Numbered from the stretch's first letter, positions 34,662 through 43,727 are shown. The stretch: 51,798 bases of DNA from an uncultured bacterium (GCA_903873965.1 CAIQQO010000109.1:1-51798), one strand, 5' to 3'. The notes: a model not told the origin generated them from the letters alone. Translations and numbers: made by a program.

Positions 34662-35695
34662 ACAGTAAGGAGCGCGTCCTCGCCGCATTTGAACATCAGG
34701 AACCGGATCGAATTCCTCTCTGGTATGGCGCATCTGATGCACTGACAAATCATCTTATGCGCGATACTCAGGCGTCGGATGAAGAATCCCTGATGAGACG
34801 TTTGCACATTGATTTCAGACGCGTTCGCGAACGCTATATCGGCCCTGATCTTGGTTCAAAGACTTACTGGGGTATCGAGCGGGGTGGGGCGCATTATGGT
34901 CAGCCGTTAACCCACCCTTTAGCTGGTGTGGAAACAGTTGAAGAAGTTGAGGCTTATGCTGGATGGCCATCGCCTGACTGGTTCGACTTTAGTCATCTAC
35001 GCAAGGAATGTGAACAATGGCGTGATTATGCCATTATCGGTGGCCCATGGGTGGTCGTTTTCACAGACGCTACTGAGCTGGTAGGTATGTCCGAGTTTTT
35101 TATGAAAATGCACACCCATCCAGAAGTGATGCATGCCGTGATGAATAAGGTCAGCGATTTCTACTATCAACTTGCCATACGTTTCTTTGAATCAGCAGGC
35201 GATTTGATTGATATATTTTTCTTTGGTGATGATATGGGCACGCAGCAATCGATGATCATTTCGCTGCCGCACTGGCGCGAATACTGCCGCCCGCATATCA
35301 GCCGGTTCCTCCACCTGGGGCGTCAGGCGGGGCTGAAGACGATGTTTCACTCATGTGGGGCAGTACGCAAGATGATCCCGGATCTTGTTGAGTTAGGACT
35401 CGATGCGCTTAATCCAATCCAGGTGCGAGCCAAGGGGATGGAACTGAGTGGATTAAAGGCCGAATTTGGGGCAAGGATGGCGTTCCACGGCGGATTTGAT
35501 CACCAACAGGTGTTGCCGTTTGGAACTGAAGCCGAGGTGCGCAGTGAGGTTCATCGCGTCATCGACATCATGGCGCCAGGTGGAGGTTACTGTTTAGCGC
35601 CCAGCCACGACCTGATGCTGGATGAGTTTCCTGTTGAAAACGTGATCGCTATGTATGACGAGGCATGTAATTATGGGCGATATACCAACGCTTGA
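34658..35695 (+). CDS. Second URO-D-like protein, probable zinc methyltransferase type
   Basis: This 345-residue URO-D superfamily member is paralogous to the one 4 kb upstream. The opening ERVLAAFEHQEPDRIPLWYG replaces the HemE arginine motif. H231 and C233 form HSCG, and H317 in LAPSHDL takes the place of the third ligand. FFGDDMGTQQSMIISL is the other conserved stretch. The spacing from HxC to the distal His is 86 residues here and 83 in the paralogue. It overlaps the methyltransferase by four bases and the GyrI-like gene by 23. It is probably not heme-related; methyl-group transfer or another small-substrate reaction is inferred. Confidence 0.75.
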   Translation: MNSKERVLAAFEHQEPDRIPLWYGASDALTNHLMRDTQASDEESLMRRLHIDFRRVRERYIGPDLGSKTYWGIERGGAHYGQPLTHPLAGVETVEEVEAYAGWPSPDWFDFSHLRKECEQWRDYAIIGGPWVVVFTDATELVGMSEFFMKMHTHPEVMHAVMNKVSDFYYQLAIRFFESAGDLIDIFFFGDDMGTQQSMIISLPHWREYCRPHISRFLHLGRQAGLKTMFHSCGAVRKMIPDLVELGLDALNPIQVRAKGMELSGLKAEFGARMAFHGGFDHQQVLPFGTEAEVRSEVHRVIDIMAPGGGYCLAPSHDLMLDEFPVENVIAMYDEACNYGRYTNA

Positions 35696-36332
35696 TCTTA
35701 AGCGAAAATACCATCAGCTATACAACCCATCACCTAAAGAGGTCACGATTGTGGATGTACCGGCTTTCGGCTATTTGATGGTTGATGGCCAGGGCGATCC
35801 GAACACGGCTAAGGAATATCGAGATGCTGTCAATACCCTGTACTCTGTTGCATACACGCTCAAATTCATGATTAAGAAGTACGAGCAACCCGTGGACTAC
35901 GGTGTAATGGCCCTCGAAGGTCTATGGTGGAGCGACAATATGAACACTTTCAGTGTTACGTGCAAGGACGACTGGAAGTGGACCATGATGATTATGCAAC
36001 CTGATTTCATCAATCAGGATTGGGTCATCCGTGCAACAGCAGAAGCTGCACGTAAGCGAGAATTACCCGCCCTGGCCAAGTTGTGTTTTGAGCGCTTTGC
36101 CGAAGGCTTGTCCGCACAAATGATGCATCTTGGTCCGTATGTAGACGAGGAATCTACAGTGCTAAAGATTCATTCGTATATTACAACGTATGGGTACCAG
36201 TTGAGAGGCAGGCACCACGAGATTTATCTAAATGACCCGAATAAAGTCGCGCCTGCGCGCCTGAAAACGATCATACGTCAGCCCATAGTCCTAAAAGATG
36301 ACCAACAAGTCACTGTGCGTTCGACTATCTGA
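35673..36332 (+). CDS. GyrI-like small-molecule-binding protein (COG4832-like)
   Basis: This 219-residue protein matches the stand-alone GyrI-like group: DLKRKYHQLYNPSPKEV at the start, FGYLMVDGQGDPN (about residues 30-42), then VNTLYSVAYTLKFMIKKYEQ, ALEGLWWSDN, DDWKWTMMIMQP and a closing GRHHEIYLNDPNKV. These proteins share the SOUL/GyrI ligand-binding fold, and no DNA-binding helix-turn-helix is fused here. The chosen ATG overlaps the URO-D-like gene by 23 bases; an earlier ATG adds six residues. It may sense or sequester a small aromatic or cationic ligand. Function in this cluster is unknown. Confidence 0.85.
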   Translation: MGDIPTLDLKRKYHQLYNPSPKEVTIVDVPAFGYLMVDGQGDPNTAKEYRDAVNTLYSVAYTLKFMIKKYEQPVDYGVMALEGLWWSDNMNTFSVTCKDDWKWTMMIMQPDFINQDWVIRATAEAARKRELPALAKLCFERFAEGLSAQMMHLGPYVDEESTVLKIHSYITTYGYQLRGRHHEIYLNDPNKVAPARLKTIIRQPIVLKDDQQVTVRSTI

Positions 36333-36369
36333 GTTTTGACGACGAAGTAATGGAGATATACAGAAGCAA

Positions 36370-37377
36370 ATGAAAGCCATTGTGAATACCGCCGATCGCA
36401 TTCTTGAGTTGCTTGATTACCCATTGCCTGAACCTGGCGCAGGGCAAGTGCGCATTCGCACCGGGGCGTGTGGCATTTGCGCAACAGATATTGAAATGAT
36501 CGATGGCTGGTCGCGCACAGGCCATCCATCGATACCGGGTCACGAGTGGTCGGGTACAGTCGATGCAGTAGGTACGGGTGTCGATGCCGGTCTCGTGGGC
36601 AGGAGGTGCGTAGCTGAAAACGTGCTAGCGGATGGCGGCGAAGTTGGTTTCGAGCATCCGGGTGGTTACGGTCAATACTTGATTACTGAAGCCGCTAACC
36701 TTCAGTTGTTACCCGATGGTTTTTCATTTGCAGAAGCTGCCATGATTGAGCCATTGGCTGTGTGTGTTCGGGCTATGAACCGTCTCGGTCTGGATTATCT
36801 CGGTGGATCGTCGTCGGGCGCTTTAGTGCGGAACACATCTGCGCTTATATTAGGCGATGGCCCCATCGGCTTGCTTATGACTGCGCTGCTTGCTCGTAGC
36901 GGCGTCAAAGACATCGTCGTAGTGGGTGGTCGAGATGCCAGATTGCAGGTATCACGCTCCTTTGGAGCGCAATACACCCTTAACTACCGTGATCTAGGTG
37001 GCGATATGGTCGCTGCTATTCGCGCCAAGATGGCTTACGAGTTCCCGTTAATCATCGAGGCAACGGGTAATCCTGTTGCATTAACGGCGGGACTGAACCT
37101 GGTTTCGCGCGAAGGCAAGTGCTTGATGATTGGTGACTATGGTTTGAGCCATGCAGCTTTTTTGTGGAACCTGATTTTGATCAAGGAAATCACGCTGCTG
37201 GGCACGAATGCCAGCGCGGGTGCATGGTCCGAGGCAGTTCGGCTTGCTGTTAATGGTGAGGTGCATCTAAGCCGGCTGGTAACCCATCGCGTGCCTGCGA
37301 CGAGTTTTGCCGATGGCATGGCGATCACGCGTAGCCGTAAAGGCGATGTCATTAAGGTCGTTATGGACTGGGAATGA
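36370..37377 (+). CDS. Zinc-dependent medium-chain alcohol/polyol dehydrogenase
   Basis: This 335-residue MDR-superfamily oxidoreductase resembles sorbitol or threonine dehydrogenases. The catalytic zinc site includes C34 in ACGICATD, H58 and E59 in PGHEWSG, and a conserved Glu in MIEPLAVCVRAM. The Rossmann motif is LILGDGPIGLLM. The four-cysteine structural zinc loop is absent: between CVAENV and EHPGGYGQY there are no cysteines, so only the catalytic zinc is expected. It would oxidise a sugar alcohol or related polyol with NAD(P)+, in keeping with the glycosidase cluster. Its end overlaps the histidine kinase start by four bases (ATGA), an unusual coupling. Confidence 0.85.
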   Translation: MKAIVNTADRILELLDYPLPEPGAGQVRIRTGACGICATDIEMIDGWSRTGHPSIPGHEWSGTVDAVGTGVDAGLVGRRCVAENVLADGGEVGFEHPGGYGQYLITEAANLQLLPDGFSFAEAAMIEPLAVCVRAMNRLGLDYLGGSSSGALVRNTSALILGDGPIGLLMTALLARSGVKDIVVVGGRDARLQVSRSFGAQYTLNYRDLGGDMVAAIRAKMAYEFPLIIEATGNPVALTAGLNLVSREGKCLMIGDYGLSHAAFLWNLILIKEITLLGTNASAGAWSEAVRLAVNGEVHLSRLVTHRVPATSFADGMAITRSRKGDVIKVVMDWE

Positions 37378-38870
37378 ACCTGAAAAGGCGATACAGTTCC
37401 TTTTACCATTCCTGGCATAGATTTGTCAGGCTTGTCGCAAAGAGTGCCTTGTCCATCTTACTCGTCGCAGTCTTTGTGGTGCCAATGGTGGCGCTGGAAA
37501 CCAGCCTGACTTACTCGACCGTAGCATTGCTGCTACTCGTCCCCGTCGGTATGTCAGCGATCATCCTTGGTCTGGCTTCCGGCATCACTGCAGCAGTATC
37601 CGCCTTTTTGACACTGAACTATTTTTTTACACAACCCAGATTCACCCTGGTTGTTGCCCATCCACAAGACCTATTGGCTCTGGCCGTATTTCTTGTAGTG
37701 GCCGTTTCCATCAGTCAGCTGGTAGGACGAACTCAGGCAAGCTTGATAGAGGCTCGTTTGCGTGAACGTGACGTCATCCATCTCTATGAACTCATGTCGA
37801 CGCTCGCAGGGCATCGCAATCAGGACGCTATCGCTCGTACGGCTATTAGTAGAATCCATGAAGTGTTTCAACCGTATGCGCTGGAGGTTGTCATCCAGCC
37901 ACACTCGCAAGCGCGTCCGTTGATATATGATGACCATGACGGCACTTCCCCCAGCCTCGACAGTCCCCCTGATGAAGTGATCGCGCTCATGACGCCGCGC
38001 GCATTACTTGGCGAATTGCACCTTTGGCATAGCCATGTCCAGACACCGGCTGAAGAACGTCTGCTCAACACATTTGCCAGTCAGATAGCCTTGGCTCTTG
38101 AGCGTGTCATGCTGGCGCAGGTTGAAACACGCGCGAAAGTACTTGAAGAAAGTGACCAGTTGAAATCTGCCTTGTTATCGTCGGTCTCACACGAGCTGCG
38201 CACACCACTGGCTACAATAAAGGCGGCTGCGACGAGTCTGCGCAGTGGCAATGTGGGTTGGAATACCGCTGCACGCCAGGAACTGATAGAAGCTATTGAC
38301 GAAGAATCGGATCACCTTAACCGCCTGGTAGGCAACTTGCTGGATATGTCGCGAATTGAATCCGGCGCCATGAAACCCAAACTCTTGTGGAATATCCTTG
38401 CCGATGTGCTCGAAGGCACTATTGCCAGAATGCGGCACGTGATTAAGCATCATCGTGTCGTTGTCGATATGTCGGACGACCTTCCATTAGTACCCATAGA
38501 TCATATGCAGATCGATCAAGTGTTTACGAACTTGATCAGCAATGCTTTGAAGTATGCTCCAACAGGCTCAACTGTGCGTTTCAGTGCGAACGTAAGCTCA
38601 GGCGAAGAGCTTCTTGTAGAAGCGTTTAATGAAGGGCCGCCTGTTCCTGCCGAAGACATTGACCGCATCTTTGATAAGTTTTATCGCGTCACCGCTGCAG
38701 ACAGAGTAACTGGAACGGGACTGGGACTTTCCATTTGTAAAGGCATCATCGAGGCACATGGTGGCCGTATATGGGCTGAGAACAAGCCGGGTGGCCTGTC
38801 TTTCTACTTTACCTTGCCATTAATGCTCGATGGGCGCCAGGTGCCCATGCTTCCGGCTGAGGTTGACTAG
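37374..38870 (+). CDS. KdpD-like sensor histidine kinase lacking the N-terminal KdpD/USP region
   Basis: This 498-residue kinase begins directly with the KdpD-type four-helix membrane region (residues about 17-116, DUF4118-like: LNYFFTQPRF, then PQDLLALAVFLVVAVSIS). A GAF-like segment follows. The kinase core has the phospho-acceptor H273 in SVSHELRTPLA, the N box DQVFTNLISNALKYAP, the F-like DRIFDKFYRV and the G box GTGLGLSICKGIIEAHGG. The long N-terminal cytoplasmic KdpD and USP modules of classical KdpD are missing. It overlaps the alcohol dehydrogenase end and is followed 71 bases later by its partner regulator. No kdpFABC is present; the likely signal is low K+ or osmotic stress, by family only. 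Confidence 0.85.
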   Translation: MNLKRRYSSFYHSWHRFVRLVAKSALSILLVAVFVVPMVALETSLTYSTVALLLLVPVGMSAIILGLASGITAAVSAFLTLNYFFTQPRFTLVVAHPQDLLALAVFLVVAVSISQLVGRTQASLIEARLRERDVIHLYELMSTLAGHRNQDAIARTAISRIHEVFQPYALEVVIQPHSQARPLIYDDHDGTSPSLDSPPDEVIALMTPRALLGELHLWHSHVQTPAEERLLNTFASQIALALERVMLAQVETRAKVLEESDQLKSALLSSVSHELRTPLATIKAAATSLRSGNVGWNTAARQELIEAIDEESDHLNRLVGNLLDMSRIESGAMKPKLLWNILADVLEGTIARMRHVIKHHRVVVDMSDDLPLVPIDHMQIDQVFTNLISNALKYAPTGSTVRFSANVSSGEELLVEAFNEGPPVPAEDIDRIFDKFYRVTAADRVTGTGLGLSICKGIIEAHGGRIWAENKPGGLSFYFTLPLMLDGRQVPMLPAEVD

Positions 38871-38941
38871 CCGTAGTCAATGATGGCTGAGATTGCTTTA
38901 CACATATCGCCCCAGCCCCAGAGTATGATTAGAGTCACGGC

Positions 38942-39637
38942 ATGAATACCCAACCTAACATCCTGGTGGTCGATGATGAACCACAGATTGCCCGCGCACT
39001 TCGTACCATCCTGTCTGAGAAAAACTTCAATGTCACTACGGCGAGTCGAGGCGAAGAAGCACTGGTCTTGGCTGCTGCACACCCGCCGGATGTCATCATA
39101 CTTGACTTGGGCTTGCCGGATATTGATGGCTATGAAGTGTGTGCCCAGCTTCGGATGTGGACCCAGGTGCCGATTATTGTTCTATCGGTTCGGGATAGTG
39201 AACGCGACAAGGTTAAGGCACTTGATAAGGGCGCCGATGATTACCTGACAAAGCCGTTTGGTATTGAAGAATTGCTTGCCCGTGTTCGCGTTGCGCTTAG
39301 GCATTCGGTCCAGTCGCGTGGTAACAAGGAGGTCATCATTACGACCGGAACTGTAGTGATTGACTTGGCGCGCCATATAGTGACACGCGATGGCCTGGAA
39401 GTGAAACTGACCGCAACGGAGTTTAAGCTCTTGTCTTATCTTGCTTCAAATGCAGGGCGCGTCCTCACACATCATTCTATTCTTACCAATGTCTGGGGAC
39501 CGGCAGAGGCAGAGCAGGTCGAGTACCTACGGGTCTATATGCGGCAATTGCGTCGTAAACTCGAGGAAAATCCGCGTGAACCCCAGTTCCTACTCACTGA
39601 ACCGGCGGTAGGCTATCGCTTTATGATTGAACGTTGA
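38942..39637 (+). CDS. KdpE-like OmpR-family response regulator
   Basis: This 231-residue transcription regulator has a receiver domain with the acidic pocket in LVVDDEPQ, the phosphorylation site D55 (VIILDLGLPDIDG) and the conserved Lys in DDYLTKPFG. The C-terminal winged-helix DNA-binding domain ends YLRVYMRQLRRKLEENP...GYRFMIER, typical of OmpR/KdpE members. The gene follows the KdpD-like kinase and precedes the transporters, so it probably controls them. An inverted repeat at 39704-39734 lies between this gene and the next and is a candidate binding site. The pairing with the upstream kinase is inferred from order. Confidence 0.9.
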   Translation: MNTQPNILVVDDEPQIARALRTILSEKNFNVTTASRGEEALVLAAAHPPDVIILDLGLPDIDGYEVCAQLRMWTQVPIIVLSVRDSERDKVKALDKGADDYLTKPFGIEELLARVRVALRHSVQSRGNKEVIITTGTVVIDLARHIVTRDGLEVKLTATEFKLLSYLASNAGRVLTHHSILTNVWGPAEAEQVEYLRVYMRQLRRKLEENPREPQFLLTEPAVGYRFMIER

Positions 39638-39703
39638 TTTTTACCTTCTTTTTATCTATCTCCTTCACTGTCCTACTACCTGCTTTACATCATCACCTTA
39701 AGC

Positions 39704-39734
39704 TTGAAATGTACATGAATACGTTACATTTCAA
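39704..39734. promoter_or_regulatory. Perfect 10-bp inverted repeat, candidate operator
   Basis: TTGAAATGTA at 39704-39713 and TACATTTCAA at 39725-39734 are exact complements with an 11-base spacer, so the half-site centres are 21 bases apart (two helical turns). No T-run follows. It lies just before the USP-like gene and downstream of the KdpE-like regulator. Binding by that regulator is a guess. Confidence 0.5.
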
Positions 39735-39748
39735 CCATAAGCGGCGTG

Positions 39749-40456
39749 ATGGTGGCTCCATTGACACGTACTGAATCAGCATCGCGCCTCCCCCAACCTA
39801 TTAGCGAAGATCAACTTACTGTTGGCAGGATGATCATCCTAGTCCCTGCACAGAATACGAACATGCCTGCGCTTGCAAGAAGGGTGTGGACATTGGCTCA
39901 ACCGTGCTCAATTCCCGTGTTGTACCTTTCCTTGGCTAGTCGAGAGCCGGAAACCGAGAATAATCAGCGTTTACGCATGATTATGCTGGCCTCCATGACT
40001 CGTGATGATCAAGTAGTGGTTGACACACACTTGCATTCGGAAGGTGACTGGATTAAAGCACTGCAAGGCGCCATAAGACCTGGCGATATTGTCATTTGTC
40101 TTGCAGAGCATGCGGTCAGAGTTCAACACCGTGGTGATTATGCGCTGAGTGACGTCATTGAAACCATGCTAGACATCCCTGTTTATGTCATTCATGGAGT
40201 CATGATCAACCAACACGTTCATAAGCCAACCAGTACTCTCGCGCCACCTTCGTTGTCGAGGTTGACAAGGGCTTGGGCGCGACTTATTAAATTCGGTTCA
40301 CGCCTGGCACTTCCAGCATTGATGATGGGGGCGCTGGTTATTTTGCAGGTCAGGATCAGTTTTAGTGCACCCAGTGCGTTGCGCACATTGCTTTTGTCCA
40401 TGACAGGATTGGCAGAAGTCGGCGTCTTTGGAATCTGGTCAGTAAGTCATCGTTGA
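39749..40456 (+). CDS. USP-like cytoplasmic domain with C-terminal membrane hairpin
   Basis: This 235-residue protein has an N-terminal 150-residue domain resembling universal stress protein folds (MIILVPAQNTNMPALARRVW, then VPVLYL-type strands and GDIVICLAEHAV). Two hydrophobic segments follow at about residues 186-206 and 211-230. In classical KdpD and in many APC permeases a USP domain is fused to the membrane protein; here it is separate, beside a kinase without that domain and ahead of two permeases. The start may be GTG or ATG, adjacent codons. It might be a sensor partner for the kinase or a permease cofactor. Family assignment is tentative. Confidence 0.55.
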   Translation: MVAPLTRTESASRLPQPISEDQLTVGRMIILVPAQNTNMPALARRVWTLAQPCSIPVLYLSLASREPETENNQRLRMIMLASMTRDDQVVVDTHLHSEGDWIKALQGAIRPGDIVICLAEHAVRVQHRGDYALSDVIETMLDIPVYVIHGVMINQHVHKPTSTLAPPSLSRLTRAWARLIKFGSRLALPALMMGALVILQVRISFSAPSALRTLLLSMTGLAEVGVFGIWSVSHR

Positions 40457-40496
40457 GCGTCGTTGCTAATAAGCAACTTGATATTTAAGGCAGAAA

Positions 40497-42299
40497 ATGT
40501 TGGTTTCAATAATCCTATTACTCGTCATCGTCTTCCTGGCATTCAAGGTATCACCCAAGGAAAAAAAAGAACACGCTCACGTGCATGGCGCCGGACAAAT
40601 TGGTCTGGCTGCTGCATTAGCGCTTTTTGGAGTCGACTATTTCACATCATTCTTTTATGCAACAGGAGAAATGATGAGTGCGTTGCACCCATATGGATTG
40701 CAGCAGTACGGGTATGTAGCAGTAGCTGTAATCGCTCTTGCGAATGCCGTATTTGGCGCTCTCTATATGTACTCGCTTGGTATCTTTAACGAAGGTGGTG
40801 GTTCTTACACAGCTTCTATGCGATACCTGTGGCCGACACTAAGCTTGATAGTAGCAGTAGTACTGATTCAAGACTATGTGTTTACGATTGTTGTGTCATC
40901 TCTCTCAGGGGTAGATCAGTTGCTGTCGATCCTAAAAGGCTATGGCATTGACTGGATCTGGCACTTTCTGATTGGGGCAGCGCTGGTTGCTGTGACCTAT
41001 TACCTGACCATACGCGGACGCGGTGAAAGTGCGCGCATTGTGTTCATCTTGCTTGCTGTGTTCATCATGTTGTCAGTTGTGATGGCAATTGGGTTGATAT
41101 CAGCGCACGTCAGCGGAGTGCCAGCCGTTACATCATCTGATGCCCCCCAGGCTGCTTCAATATCTCAGGCGTTTTACCACATGCTGACGGCATCGATGAA
41201 GGGTATGGTCGCGTTAAGTGGTCTGGAAGCGATGTCCAATGGCATCCAATTTGTAATCAATGACGACTCTGACATTGTCAAGTGGGGCAAGAAACACTTA
41301 CCCAAACTGAAGTCGATCTGGGGTTTTTACAGTGGTAAGTCGGGGATTGGTCGGGCTGTTCAGACTTCATTTCTGTTCTATGGTGGTCTGACAACCTTGA
41401 TTCTTGCGATGTTTGCAGTTCGGTTTAATGTGTTTGATGGTACCGATGGCCGTACGCTTGTCGGCAATCTGGCATTCATCGGCTTTAACCAACTTCCTGG
41501 TGGTGATATTCTCTATTGGGCATACCAATTGCTGGCGGTTGGACTGCTGGCTGCGGCATCAATGACAGCCTTTCAAGACCTGCAGGCAACAGCTTGGCGT
41601 GACGTCGCTATTGGTGAAATCCCCGAGTTTGTGGTGTATCGAAATAAAGCCGGCACATTTACTCGCTCAGTGACCGCTGGTTTTATCATTTCTCTGGTTA
41701 TTATGTTCCTCGTCAAGGGTCAGACAACGCAAGCGGTTCCTTTTTATGGTGTTGGCGTCTTCATGCCCATCATGGTGATGGGCTTGTCGGTAAGGCAGCA
41801 TGTGCTGAAAAACTTTAAGGGAGCGAAGCGTTTCTGGGGTAGCCTGGGGTCCACCGTGGCTGCGGTACTATCAGGTATAGTCTTTGTGGGGCAGATTATA
41901 GGTAAATGGGATGAAGGTGGCTGGGTTGTATTGATTACATTCAGTCTGCTGGGAATTGCGGCGCATCTTCTATTGTTATCACCTATCGGTTACCGTCAGC
42001 CAAATCAGATTTATCGCATCGTACGTGATAAGGCGCGCGTTCAAGGAGCTATGGCATCAATCGTAGAGTGGCAGTCACTCAGAATGCAGGAGTATCGTTA
42101 CAGTCTATTGCTTGCTGTTTCGCGCCTGTTTGAGATGATTGGTGTACGGCGTCCGATTCGCTATGAACCTGTTCCGGCGCGAGCAGGTGACTATGATTCT
42201 GCATTGCATGAAGATCACCCTGATGCTCCATCAATCCTTGACAAGTATATTGTCAAGGAACCCATCATTCAACCAGTGTCAAAAGTACAGCCGCATTAG
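40497..42299 (+). CDS. KimA/KUP-like APC-superfamily permease, probable K+ importer (first copy)
   Basis: This 600-residue, about 12-helix permease carries the signature GVDYFTSFFYATGE (D47, Y54, E58). It lines up with the KimA/KUP-type motif SDALSSVAYGTE. The N-terminus is membrane-embedded after a short HAHVHGAGQIG loop. A cytoplasmic C-terminal region of about 110 residues ends in a hydrophilic tail. K+ specificity is inferred from the KdpDE-like, RCK and Na,K-ATPase-like neighbours; an amino acid permease is the main alternative. AAGG precedes the ATG. The second copy is a close paralogue, with the motif residues at identical positions. A terminator follows 47 bases after the stop. Confidence 0.7.
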   Translation: MLVSIILLLVIVFLAFKVSPKEKKEHAHVHGAGQIGLAAALALFGVDYFTSFFYATGEMMSALHPYGLQQYGYVAVAVIALANAVFGALYMYSLGIFNEGGGSYTASMRYLWPTLSLIVAVVLIQDYVFTIVVSSLSGVDQLLSILKGYGIDWIWHFLIGAALVAVTYYLTIRGRGESARIVFILLAVFIMLSVVMAIGLISAHVSGVPAVTSSDAPQAASISQAFYHMLTASMKGMVALSGLEAMSNGIQFVINDDSDIVKWGKKHLPKLKSIWGFYSGKSGIGRAVQTSFLFYGGLTTLILAMFAVRFNVFDGTDGRTLVGNLAFIGFNQLPGGDILYWAYQLLAVGLLAAASMTAFQDLQATAWRDVAIGEIPEFVVYRNKAGTFTRSVTAGFIISLVIMFLVKGQTTQAVPFYGVGVFMPIMVMGLSVRQHVLKNFKGAKRFWGSLGSTVAAVLSGIVFVGQIIGKWDEGGWVVLITFSLLGIAAHLLLLSPIGYRQPNQIYRIVRDKARVQGAMASIVEWQSLRMQEYRYSLLLAVSRLFEMIGVRRPIRYEPVPARAGDYDSALHEDHPDAPSILDKYIVKEPIIQPVSKVQPH

Positions 42300-42346
42300 C
42301 GATTGGTTGGTTTTCTTCTCAAACCGGACCGGCAATTACAGGTCAT

Positions 42347-42380
42347 AAGAGGCTCATTGTTTGGAGCCTCTTTATTATTT
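42347..42380 (+). terminator. Rho-independent terminator after the first permease
   Basis: A perfect 9-bp stem, AAGAGGCTC at 42347-42355 and GAGCCTCTT at 42364-42372, with an 8-base loop, is followed by TATTATTTCTTT. The remaining 148 bases before the next gene show no further structure I can name. Confidence 0.75.
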
Positions 42381-42528
42381 CTTTATGCAGTCAGGGGATA
42401 ATTTATGGAATTATTATTCCGGTGTGATATCGTTAGAAAGATAGTCGACGTATCAACTGATGATTTGCACCACAATGGCCTTGATGCCGACTCAGCAACC
42501 ATCTTTTGCATTGTGTTATTGATGAACC

Positions 42529-43662
42529 ATGAGTGATCAACCTAAAAATAGCTCAAATCAGAATGTCGCGAAACAAGCTCGATTCGCGGAGAGTTCAAGC
42601 AGCCATCTACGAGCTGAGTACGAACGCTGGAACGCAGTCAGCGAAGCTCAGCCCGTACTGGTGCAGAGATTTCTAGAGGGACAGGCGCGCATATTAGCCG
42701 ATGCCATTATACAAAAGCAACCACAGGCGCGGTTTACGTTGCCGGAGGTTGTTGTACTTGAAAAAGGCAGTGCGCAAATCCGTATCCCGCCCGAAAGCCG
42801 TGAGCAGTTGGCTGGTGGCCTTATTGACCGTCTGACACGCTCAGATATTGGCATCGCATTGCGCCAGCGATTGTCAGAACTTGAACAGTCATCCAACAAA
42901 AACATCGCGACTGCTGCTGGCCTAGTGCGCCACACCACTGCGAAGTACATGGTGCATACCATGTTGCCGTCTGGTAGATCGGTGGTTTATGTGCCGGATG
43001 AGGGTGAGGAGATACCTACCATTCCCGTTGGTAAGATATCAGATACGCAATCCGCGATTACCGCCGCATCTGATGCTATTGCTGAGGAAGGGCAGATTGA
43101 CGGGAGCAGAGGTGAATTACTCGTACCCTTTGTTCCTGCCGCCAGGCGTTTCTATCTGCCCCAATGGGTCGCGTTTGATGATGAGTATCACCTACTCGTC
43201 AACTCTACAAGTGAGGCTGAAGCACATATAGCGTCCATGCAAAGATTCCTGGGCGTGCTGCATGCCGCCGTTTCACTTGCGCCATATGTCGTTGCAGATG
43301 AGGATTACCAGGCAAAGCGATATGGTATGCTCGGCCAATTGATCAACCAGGGGCGCGCCTTGGCGCGATATGAAACAGCTGAGATTATTCAAACCATTAA
43401 GCTACGGGCAGCGGCACAGGACCTCAACCGCGGCTTGAGTCTCAGCCTTCCGTTCTTTGATGACCAGATACTTCGAATGAAGTTACACAATTTCGAGGTT
43501 ATTCCAGCCGGACGCATTATGTTTATTCCGGCATTTGTCGTGCGTGCTTCTGAACAGGAACAGGCCAAGGTCGCACAGGATACGCGATTGAGTTCTTCTA
43601 CGCGTAAACACCTTCTAAACGAGTTGCGTGAACTTGAAGAATCATTTCTAAGTGTGGCATAG
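42529..43662 (+). CDS. Unrecognised 377-residue hydrophilic protein between the two permeases
   Basis: I do not recognise the family. The protein is soluble, with no signal peptide and no membrane span. An Asn/Ser-rich N-terminus (to about residue 25) leads into a helical region (AEYERWNAVSEAQPVLVQRF), a strand-rich core (RFTLPEVVVLEKGSAQIRIP) and alternating helices. The C-terminus ends in a charged helix (RKHLLNELRELEESF). No catalytic motif is apparent. It sits alone between two paralogous permeases, 132 bases before the second, and may be a cytoplasmic regulator or subunit. Its own promoter is likely because a terminator precedes it. Confidence 0.65.
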   Translation: MSDQPKNSSNQNVAKQARFAESSSSHLRAEYERWNAVSEAQPVLVQRFLEGQARILADAIIQKQPQARFTLPEVVVLEKGSAQIRIPPESREQLAGGLIDRLTRSDIGIALRQRLSELEQSSNKNIATAAGLVRHTTAKYMVHTMLPSGRSVVYVPDEGEEIPTIPVGKISDTQSAITAASDAIAEEGQIDGSRGELLVPFVPAARRFYLPQWVAFDDEYHLLVNSTSEAEAHIASMQRFLGVLHAAVSLAPYVVADEDYQAKRYGMLGQLINQGRALARYETAEIIQTIKLRAAAQDLNRGLSLSLPFFDDQILRMKLHNFEVIPAGRIMFIPAFVVRASEQEQAKVAQDTRLSSSTRKHLLNELRELEESFLSVA

Positions 43663-43727
43663 GTAGCAATACAATGTCACATTTCTGTGTTTGTTTAGTT
43701 CGCGACCTTATACCTGATCTTCACAGG

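Noticed and set aside
29807..35695. Annotation of the two URO-D-like genes as hemE
   Set aside because: Both lack the arginine motif of uroporphyrinogen decarboxylase and have HxC plus distal His residues; no other heme-ring gene is near.
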